The notes beneath the pieces were generated by a model. That model did not search any database. It was not told the origin of the DNA and saw only the letters and a program-made list of their open reading frames with translations. From assembly GCA_004380135.1 (NCBI GenBank), contig QXCR01000104.1, positions 62,001 through 126,000 on the forward strand: 64,000 bases of DNA. Direction: 5' to 3'. Numbering within the stretch: the stretch's first letter is position 1; each line of letters opens with the position of its first letter. Below are positions 57,801 through 64,000 of the stretch, in pieces. The stretch is from Stemphylium vesicarium. Taxonomy: Eukaryota > Ascomycota > Dothideomycetes > Pleosporales > Pleosporaceae. The translations under genes were made by a program, and so were the position numbers.

Positions 57801-58019
57801 TTCAAGCGAGAATTGGAGTATCTATACCGGAGTCAAGACGAAGACGCGCCAAAACTTCTCGAAAAAGCAATCGCCGCCGCCAAGGACATTGTAGATTGCA
57901 GCGCGGATGGCAATGAAGAGGGTGAGCGCGATGGTCTCCGGAAGATCAGCTTAGGCGCTCTCGTTATGCTGAAGAGGCAGATTGAGAAACTGGAGACACT
58001 GAAACTGCAAGGTAGTTGA
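54867..58019 (+). CDS. UBE2O-type large E2 ubiquitin-conjugating enzyme (E2-230K class)
   Basis: A 1050-aa single-exon gene. The N-terminal ~650 residues hold several SH3-like/tandem beta modules ([63 protein letters not shown]), as in the conserved regions of UBE2O. A strongly acidic segment (about 665-735, SDEDDDSDF then [12 protein letters not shown]) precedes the UBC fold at about 790-960. The catalytic Cys894 is in [16 protein letters not shown], preceded by [25 protein letters not shown]2O acts as a combined E2/E3 on orphan ribosomal and other basic proteins, the acidic tract helping substrate choice; the fungal role is inferred by homology. The C-terminus is a helical tail. Confidence 0.93.
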   Translation: MDRDNSHSDIPNTSGDGPNSESQANIVERFLSQLFQDRLLTDRSLAGDEAPPISPRSIPRNNLRPFFGAANTFSAPHNPADRTEAAGILPPRSAIVQMQNAQDVVFCVEDTVGLKDDRSVGIIERSFGDVDSHEPRPQRDYPDDIERHADIPLQDFTKFMKDGIPPRGTVLVSWQTQYKTELIPESKLQLLDRALYVGDVVKRKAEDHMSGTVIGTQAVCTLFPAILFNGGQITETTTDEHSIHQVPADELINVHEFVEGALVVYGDWVGRVENVYDEVAIRLSNNSVVVVEDPSELNQDDATLERLSVGDICKTKKGNLRRGRWRYGAYDPSVQPTGMVVETRATEIDVQWLSRSITSRNRAFAADEPPATLGRDEFESPNFYKYDASGGTASILPLSENGVDKSYHVTDVAVGDRVRFKDISGASVKYDGTHKLSDGHSQGKVTRIPREDHLGYDLNVFLVLQTHSQVTVQWQDLSITHDLSSALLPDPNVEDDDEVWPGEVVFSKQVRDEDNAADSETKKPSKVGVVQTVKGRDRIATVRWFKNPSVEFFGNDLLPPCTTGELSDAIEDVSLYDIYSLQALTRRRGDFVILDPDNIEGVQTLNVTGPNWFGEVIDLGLDGKLTIRLGAAKPVVDVKVPYECVHLAYSSDMADDFVNPMGELDGDSIEDSDEDDDSDFDTASFNEMWIEYEGMDGEPPPGDEGDWSTEDEEEDDDDDDDESMPDLIDVTAEDVDTTKTTPETKSPPTKEEKPDAQPAAEMEDTLMDQDQTELSTAGPASFVILDTPPPMSHRYINHSSASSSSFMRRIAKEHKILRSALPPGIFVRTWESRLDLLRVLMIGPNDTPYEFAPFVIDFHLGSSYPQQAPEAFFHSWTNGQGAVNPNLYEDGKICLSLLGTWHTDERNESWSPAKSTLLQVLVSIMGLVLVKEPYYNEAGYDVHRSAPETKLSSALYTERAYFRARAFIHHALTHEVEPFKRELEYLYRSQDEDAPKLLEKAIAAAKDIVDCSADGNEEGERDGLRKISLGALVMLKRQIEKLETLKLQGS

Positions 58020-59571
58020 GTGGAAGGAACTGGGTGGCTGGTGTTGATCGCATAATTGGCGCCTGTATGACGTGAACAGGTAGATGTTTTGCCTACCCTC
58101 GCTGAAGCTGAGGAGTTCGTAGGGAAGAGGAATAAACAGCACTCTGCAAGGTGTTCGTCACCATGGTCTTCGAGATGCTGGATACCTGGAATAAATAACT
58201 CGCCCTGGAATGCGCCGTCGACGGATGGTTTATGGTTTCGCCTCACTTGACTCTGATTAGCGTCTATTGCTTCTGTACTGGGCATGCCGGAGTTAGCTGT
58301 AAAACTAATACTAGCCGATAAAATTGGACTAGAGGATATTGTACTCTTCTGGCGCTTTGTACGAAGCTTTGGATTTTCCACATTTCTTGCACCTAACATG
58401 TCGATGCTTCGTTCGACGCTTAAGCTTTTCTCATGTGCACGAAATATTCTTTTTCGGTCTCATTCTCTCGTCCCGTTCAGTTCCATGATCTCCAGTTGGC
58501 TCACCGTCTTGTCTTGTCCATCTTACCTGGCCCTACCCCGTGTGTCAACATGGTTGTTCTTTACCGTCGGTCCAGCGTCTCTTGTCTGTTCGCCCTCTTC
58601 CATTCCCAATCTGGATCCAAGTGATTGCAGTGGGAATACTTCCCTTCTGTAGCCTGAAAAGTCTCAACTCGCACAAGTGTCACCTCCATTCCTCAAAGAT
58701 TGTGGTGCAGCAATTTTGTCTCTCTTAGGCGCAAGGACCCGCATTCACCATTTCTCACCTCGTCATCTCTCTCGGTTATCTCGTTTTCAAGCGCACACAC
58801 ACTTCAGAATCGCTCTCACTCACTCCTGCGGGGATCACAACGTCATACCCAAGACCTTCAATCACTCACCCTCGCACTCACCTTTTTGGTCTCTTGGAAT
58901 AAGACTGCAATTGCCTCGCTATATAAGCCCAGATTTGGAGACTAAGACCATTGATTCAATCAAGCATACAATGCACTTTCACTATTAGCGCAGACGGCGC
59001 CTTCGCCGCGTCGTCTGTATCGTGTTGTATACTTGCCCTGTTCGTGGGTTCGAGTCACTACTGGAGCAGCCTTTGAAAGGAAGCAAAGAAGCCGAACCCT
59101 TCGCGGAATACATGAACAGTTCTCATAGTCTTGAAGGGGGAAAAGCGACCTTAGCGACCTTTCAATTTCTTTCTTTTTTGCCTTTGGTTTTTTGCTGTGG
59201 GCATTGTTGCTCTGGAGCGATTGTTTTTGTGTTGTCTCTTCGATATCTGGTCATGTCATTTTGACATACTACTACCGCCGCACTAACACTGCTATTTTAG
59301 TGAGTTTACTCTCTTCTTGTGCCTACTAGGGGCATCCAATCTACCATATTCGCTCACCCCGATTTCACTGGCCGCTTCGTCACCGCCGGTTCTGCGCAAA
59401 CGAGCGCGTTTATCTCCTCACTCTCGCACCAAGTATACCTAAGCCCATATCAACTGCCCACCTCCATTTCTTCTACATCCCACTCTTACTCCAATAACCC
59501 CTCCGCATCAACACCGCTGCCGCCATAGCAACAACACCAGTACCAACGGCGATATCGCCTTCTCCACCACC
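58020..59571. other. Intergenic (1.5 kb) with a tRNA-like A-box/B-box pair
   Basis: Pyrimidine-rich DNA with short frames only. A possible Pol III element lies at 58979-59065 (separate entry). No protein gene is supported. Confidence 0.5.
58979..59065 (+). other. Possible degenerate tRNA-like element
   Basis: TAGCGCAGACGG (58986-58997) fits the A box, and GGTTCGAGTC (59047-59056) fits the B box, 61 bp apart. A D-stem-like GCGC/GCGT pairing is possible, but acceptor and anticodon stems do not pair convincingly. May be a tRNA relic or SINE-like piece, or chance. Confidence 0.2.
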
Positions 59572-60579
59572 ATGCCCCTCACTTTACACGAGCTGCTCGA
59601 GCTCCACGCTAAAGCCGTACGCAGCCTCGGGATCAAGTACGCCCACATCCCCGCGCGAATCTTCCCCGTTGGTCGCAAGCCGACAATCCGCGACATCTAC
59701 GAGCGCCCTCACACGCTCGAGAACCCTGTTATTCACTACAATCCCCAATTCGATTTCGTCTTCGCCAACTACAACAGCTTCGCCGTCGCCGGATTCCGCG
59801 CGCGCAAGCTCGAACAAGCCATGAACATCACCATGGCCATCTTCTACCGGCAGATGGACCAACAGCACTCCTTCGCCAGCCGACACAACGAGATGCGCTT
59901 CAACGTCATCCTTGCACACATCGTCCTCTCTCACCCAAACGCGCAAGCAGAGCTAAACACGCAGCTAAAGCGCTTTCTGGAGTACCACCTGGGCGCTTGG
60001 CTCGACAACGCGCTGCGTCTCGACCACGACGACGACCAGACTCGGGACTACTTCATCGCGCGCATCTGGAAGACAGGCCCTTAAGACTTAGTGCGGTGGA
60101 CGTCCAAGCCCCGTGAGCGCATGAGGAAGGCAGTGAGGGCACTCGAAGCCAGGCTACCCAAGTGTTCAGGTTCGGCTGAAGAGTTCTGGGAGAGGGCTTG
60201 TGCGATGCCCGTCGAGGAGCACAAGAAGCATGGTAGGGTCTGGGCTATGCAGAACATCATTTACCTGGAGAACCAGGCTAGAGATCACGTCGCCGAAGAC
60301 CATGCTGGCGCCGCGCAGTAAGCCCTGTCTAGCGGTGACTTGGCGGGTTCGTTTGGGGGGTTGAGTGTTGGTGATGAGGCGCCTGAGTACCTCTGCGACG
60401 AGCTGTTTGAGGGGAAGGAGGTCAAGGCCCTGCTGGTGGATGTTGAGGAGAATATCGAGGTTCAGATGAAGGAGAAGTATACTTGCTGGATGAACCCTTC
60501 CAAGGCCATTGATTTGGTGGAGGGCGTGGACTTAGGAGAGGTGATTGGGATGATGCAAGGGTCGTTTTTGGTGCTTTAG
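59572..60579 (+). pseudogene. Hypothetical gene interrupted by two in-frame TAA codons
   Basis: One frame runs from MPLTLHELLELHAKAV (59572) to TAG at 60577-60579, broken by TAA at 60082-60084 and again at 60319-60321. All three segments (170, 78 and 85 codons) read as good protein: YAHIPARIFPVGRKPTIRDIYERPHTLENP; REHMRKAV-like basic helices and EEFWERACAMPVEEHKKHGRVWAMQNI; and DEAPEYLCDELFEGKEVKALLVDVEENIEVQ. No GT..AG pair removes either stop. Both stops could derive from CAA Gln by a single C-to-T change. I recognise no domain; no signal peptide or membrane helix. A functional first segment, readthrough, or sequencing error are alternatives to decay. Confidence 0.55.
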
Positions 60580-61037
60580 GTGGTGGGTGTGAAAGATCAG
60601 AGAGGTCTTCAGTGTAATTTGAGTAGTAGAGTAGAAGGGGTTCGATGCATTGAAGCACTCCACGTTACATGATACCTTGATTGAAATTTGTATAATGATA
60701 CTAGAGTTGTCTTCCCGCTCTATCTAGCTTCTACGTGTGTGACTATCTTTTCGCCTTCTTTGAATAATGGTTAGATGCATACCACGGGCGCATGCACAAA
60801 TGACAGCGAGATGTTGATACGCTGAAGTACTCCATGCTGCTTCGTGTCGCGGTTCAGGTTCTGACAATTATATTGCGAAGGTCTCCTCGCTCTTTCCAGA
60901 TTCTGCGTCTCGCATGTATGATTGGATGCATACCATTAGCGCCCACGAGTGCCCTCCTCGAACCCCGTGAACTCTCTTTCCGAAAGATCAAATATTGCAA
61001 TCCCTGGAACAACAAACACCCGCCGAAAGCAATAAAA
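60580..61037. other. Convergent 3' regions, no gene seen
   Basis: Only short unsupported frames between two convergent stops. Confidence 0.5.
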
Positions 61038-62192
61038 TTAAGCGTACGCCCACCCCGAAAGCCTCTGTCCGTCATTCCTCCTCATTGCCCTCCACTTCCT
61101 ATAACACCCCATCACCAGCAATGGCAGCTCCCCAGGAAACGGTCGATCCTCAGGATCGCGCTCTAAGCAAAGCATGAGTAGCTTTCCTAAACACCGGTCA
61201 CTGAAGAAGCCTTGAAGCGGCCGTCGCTCCCGTTCCTTCTTGACGGACCGAGGCCTGTTCCGCATCATCGCTAGGCAATGGATGCTCAAACCAAGCATGT
61301 ATATGTCGCCATGCTCATGGTACCTCGGGGACTCTGGCGGCTCGAAGTCCGGGGTTACTCCGCTGTGAAACTTCCATTTCGCGTTTCCGGTCCGCACGTC
61401 CCATTGTGTGACGCTGCAGCCAAAATCTCCCAGGACGGCTGTAGGGTACAGGCAACGATCTGCAGGCAGCGGATTCTTCCAAGTGAGGAAAATGTTGCCT
61501 GGCTTCAGGTCTCGGTGAAGTGTTTGATTCCAGCCGGACTTTTTCCCAACAATATAGCCCGCCTTTGCTGAATTTCGAGTCGTCGCAGCATCCACTCCGG
61601 TGGATAGGAAGCTGAGTGCGAGCGCAATGTCCCAGAGAATCTTGTATAAGAAGCCCTCGTCATTTAGCACTTCTCCCCTCGCGTTGTAGCGCCCGATAAC
61701 GCCGTCGAGAGAACCTAGCTCGCAGTGCTGTATGTAGAGGCTTCCATACCCCAGGGACTCATAGCTCAAGTCGCACAGGACAAGGGCGATGATGTTGGGG
61801 TGTTTGGCCCCACATTGTCGCATTGCTCGAGCCTCACGCTCGCCGTGGCCGGCTTGTATGTGCTCCTTTCGTACTCGCTTCTCTATGTACTTGTTCCCCG
61901 ATCGGATCGATTTGACGACGTAGACGCCTTGGTTGTTTCCGCCGTTTCTCGCGGATGATAGTGCCTTGATCGTGATAAAGTCGGAGCGTCGAGACATCTT
62001 GGAGCTTCTTCTTTTCGTGTTTGCGTCCAGGTAATTGATTTGGGTGTCCCTTATGAATGTTCCGTCCGGGTCAGTTGTGGTTGTATCTGGCCGAGTTGGT
62101 GCTGTTCGTCTCAAGAGGCATGGGGGATTTTTGAAGTCGAGGGTTGGAGTCATTGTGAAAGCATTGCTTGCTGGAGTATCTGAATTTTGCAT
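61038..62192 (-). CDS. Protein kinase, NEK/NIMA-like fungal Ser/Thr kinase
   Basis: A 384-aa single-exon protein kinase. After a ~70-residue Thr/Asp/Arg-rich leader, the kinase domain spans about residues 72-370. Ligand residues are visible: beta-3 Lys105 in NKYIEKRV, catalytic HRDLKPGN (Asp228, Asn233), DFG as LGDFGCS (Asp256), and the APE-like PPESPRY with DIYMLG after it. An insertion of ~20 residues (VDAATTRNSAKAGYIVGKKSGWNQT) sits just before HRD, a trait of a fungal NEK-like group. The glycine loop is poor (ARNGGNNQGVYVVKS). The activation segment lacks a TxY motif. Substrates are unknown. Divergent from the Ser-rich protein gene. Confidence 0.85.
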   Translation of the reverse strand: MQNSDTPASNAFTMTPTLDFKNPPCLLRRTAPTRPDTTTTDPDGTFIRDTQINYLDANTKRRSSKMSRRSDFITIKALSSARNGGNNQGVYVVKSIRSGNKYIEKRVRKEHIQAGHGEREARAMRQCGAKHPNIIALVLCDLSYESLGYGSLYIQHCELGSLDGVIGRYNARGEVLNDEGFLYKILWDIALALSFLSTGVDAATTRNSAKAGYIVGKKSGWNQTLHRDLKPGNIFLTWKNPLPADRCLYPTAVLGDFGCSVTQWDVRTGNAKWKFHSGVTPDFEPPESPRYHEHGDIYMLGLSIHCLAMMRNRPRSVKKERERRPLQGFFSDRCLGKLLMLCLERDPEDRPFPGELPLLVMGCYRKWRAMRRNDGQRLSGWAYA

Positions 62193-62536
62193 CAGTGAAG
62201 CTCTAGAAGCGAATTCACCTCCACCATGTCACTTCATGGCGACTTGAAGGATGCTTGAATACGACCCTCACAGGATGCACAGTATCGACTTACCGTTACC
62301 CGCACTTTCACTGGACGCAGTGACAATTACCTCACAACATTTGCTATATACTATACTCTCACATACCATGCACACGCCTAGGGGTATAAAACAAAGGCAT
62401 TTCTCCCGTCCAATGCAGTTCCACCACAGCGCGCAAGCTCGACCCGCAACTAGACGCTCCTAAATACAAACTCGAGCTTCATACCCTGAGCTTAAAAGAC
62501 TTTCCCAAGACGCATCCCATCGTCAGTAAGATAACC
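62193..62536. other. Divergent promoter, kinase and Ser-rich protein genes
   Basis: Contains TATAAA at 62385-62390 for the rightward gene; no gene inside. Confidence 0.5.
62385..62390 (+). promoter_or_regulatory. TATA box of the Ser-rich protein gene
   Basis: GGGGTATAAAACAAAGG, about 150 bp upstream of the ATG. Confidence 0.5.
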
Positions 62537-63355
62537 ATGCCTTACCAAACTACCAACCCTTTGTCGGCCCGCGAATCGCGCCACGGCGTCACTGGTGTTG
62601 CCGGCATGGGCTCAGGCACTGCTGCTCCGTCTGTGACCGAGATGGCACGCTCATCCGGTCTTCCACCTACCACCGCTGGATCCATCCACGGCTCGTCAGC
62701 TAGGAAGTCCAGCCAAACCACCAAGGGTTATGATCATCATGGCATCAAGTTCAGCGCCTCGGGACTGCAGACAATTCCGGAGTACACCAAGGGCCCACAC
62801 ATGTCCCCTACCCAGCAATCATTTCGCAAGTCCTTGGCTCCTACAGCTTCTCGCGGAACCAATTCCAGCGCATCGGGCCTTCAAACCTTATCAGAGTACA
62901 CCAAGGGTCCGCAGATGGCTACTCATCAGTCATCTCGCCATTCCTTGGCTCCAACGGATTCCCTCTCGACTCGTCACTCTTCTCGATCATCCACCCGCGG
63001 CGACTATTTGAACGCTTTAGTCCCTTGGGATGCCTCTACACGCGATCTGCGTCAATATCCGATTGCCACAGATTCTTACTCGACTCGTCAACCCTCTCGG
63101 TCTTCTGCGATGACCCCTCGTGGCAGCACTACTCATGGCTCCAGTCAGTCGACCCTGAGGGGCCCGTCGCAATTGCAGCCCTACACCGGTGGCTATGAGC
63201 AATCGGGCCCTGTCGCCCGTGGGCCGAGCCATGGCCATGGGAGCGCTCTTGGTACTTCTGGGTCCTCCGGCACTCTTCGCGGGTATTCATACTCATACTC
63301 GTACTCGGTTAAGTATGAAGAGTACGACTACGAGCACTGGTCTGGCTCTGGATGA
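62537..63355 (+). CDS. Ser/Thr/Gly-rich low-complexity protein with an internal duplication
   Basis: A 272-aa single-exon frame with a good ATG and TATA box. Ser is the dominant residue, with many Thr, Gly, His and Arg and almost no hydrophobic core. A ~40-residue unit is duplicated: 'FSASGLQTIPEYTKGPHM' and 'SSASGLQTLSEYTKGPQM', each followed by a Gln/Ser-rich stretch and SLAPT. Later STRHSSRSS / STRQPSRSS repeats and a final YSYSYSYS run precede a Tyr/Glu-rich end. Predicted to be intrinsically disordered, without signal peptide or membrane helix. RS-like dipeptides suggest phosphorylation, but no function can be named. Divergent from the NEK-like kinase gene. Confidence 0.65.
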   Translation: MPYQTTNPLSARESRHGVTGVAGMGSGTAAPSVTEMARSSGLPPTTAGSIHGSSARKSSQTTKGYDHHGIKFSASGLQTIPEYTKGPHMSPTQQSFRKSLAPTASRGTNSSASGLQTLSEYTKGPQMATHQSSRHSLAPTDSLSTRHSSRSSTRGDYLNALVPWDASTRDLRQYPIATDSYSTRQPSRSSAMTPRGSTTHGSSQSTLRGPSQLQPYTGGYEQSGPVARGPSHGHGSALGTSGSSGTLRGYSYSYSYSVKYEEYDYEHWSGSG

Positions 63356-63912
63356 TGTCCGTGAGTACGAGGAGTAGTATGAACTCATTCGCTGTCTTAA
63401 TCTCCATGTGCGAAACCACACAGAGATAGCTTTCAGACACACTCTCGACGTCATGCCGTTTCCTTGATTTTATTTTCGGGCGTTTCCATGGGCCGTGTTA
63501 CATCACATCTAGGGGCGTCAGCCGAAGATGGTTGATGGCATTGTTATCATTTTCGATTGTCATGATGAGTCTTGAGACTTAGCGGTTATGTATTCAGTGA
63601 AAGCCTCCCGTCAATCATAATATCAAATGCGTTGCTTACCATATATGCAAGATATTGTGGAAATTGATCGTGATGTGGAGCGGCTGGTTATTCGGGATGA
63701 ATATGTGAGGCCCTCTTCGCGCTGCCATACGGACGTTGTAAGGTTGGTGCTCTGTAAGGATATGTAGTGCATTAGCGTCGGCTCGATCTCGGAATCTTCG
63801 ACAGCCACGTCGACTACGAACATCTACTGCTACTCGTCTCCCTACGAAATTTCAACAACTTGAACGACGTGACATCCGTTGCTCTTCCAACCTTTGCTCA
63901 ATTCAATCCTCC
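63356..63912. other. Intergenic, no gene seen
   Basis: Trailer of the Ser-rich gene and probable promoter of a gene starting near the right edge. Confidence 0.5.
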
Positions 63913-64000
63913 ATGACTCCCCATCCGTCGCTCTCGCCGGCCTCCGATGCGTCTCCGCGTCTTATCCCCGCCACGTGCACGCTCCTGCCCAATCTGTTCT
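63913..64000 (+). CDS. Possible start of a gene running off the right edge
   Basis: ATG with an open Pro/Ser-rich frame (MTPHPSLSPASDASPRLIP...) to the window end. Too short to identify; it contains a CACGTG hexamer. Included as a partial candidate only. Confidence 0.35.
   Translation, partial: MTPHPSLSPASDASPRLIPATCTLLPNLF

Noticed and set aside
1..64000. CRISPR arrays, prophage, operon-type ribosome sites
   Set aside because: The DNA is fungal nuclear; no direct-repeat/spacer arrays or phage genes are present, and bacterial signals do not apply.

Overview
The window is nuclear DNA of a filamentous ascomycete, most likely a Dothideomycete of the order Pleosporales. The evidence is compact genes with short introns (mostly 46-65 bp, GT..AG with CTAAC-like branch points), a cell-wall-integrity MAPK, fungal Zn2Cys6 and HMG regulators, RTA1, DUF1772 and SYLF families, and a secretome with an AA9 LPMO and a glutamic peptidase. 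The order is inferred from gene style; no search was run.

Layout. 1-703: 5' part of an Slt2/Mps1-type MAPK (minus). 1640-3830: transmembrane A1 protease-like protein (minus). 5359-8357: secreted, probably GPI-anchored seven-repeat surface protein with a 3' frameshift. 10060-11058: AA9 LPMO. 11393-11914: small decayed gene. 13518-14348: G1 glutamic peptidase. 16866-19609: CSC1/OSCA channel, convergent with a neutral ceramidase (19930-22239). The ceramidase is divergent from splicing factor SPF27 (22646-23421). 23702-24955: HNH/His-Me-finger protein without an ATG. 25420-26338: SDR. 28067-30578: SAM + HMG-box regulator. 32441-33518: unrecognised family. 34783-36016: interrupted hypothetical gene. 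36080-37303: P1/DmpA peptidase.

37952-45784 is an accessory-looking block: RTA1-like membrane protein, SYLF protein, Zn2Cys6 regulator (all minus), then a divergent secreted flavin amine oxidase. 46407-48024 is a C69 dipeptidase and 50005-50420 an 8-cysteine small secreted protein. A divergent pair follows (50672-52593): a DUF1772 anthrone-oxygenase-like protein and an AvfA/MdpK-like oxidoreductase, families that recur in fungal anthraquinone and xanthone pathways. Housekeeping genes come next: COG8 and a UBE2O-type E2 sharing a 206-bp divergent promoter. The right end holds a hypothetical gene with two in-frame stops (59572-60579), a NEK-like kinase, a Ser-rich protein, and possibly the start of one more gene.

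Together the left third is rich in wall and secreted functions, and the centre-right carries regulators beside small-molecule enzymes. Four loci look broken: the GPI repeat protein, the 11.4-kb gene, the 35-kb gene and the 60-kb gene. All coordinates and splice sites were read by eye; exon models are predictions checked only for phase and splice motifs.
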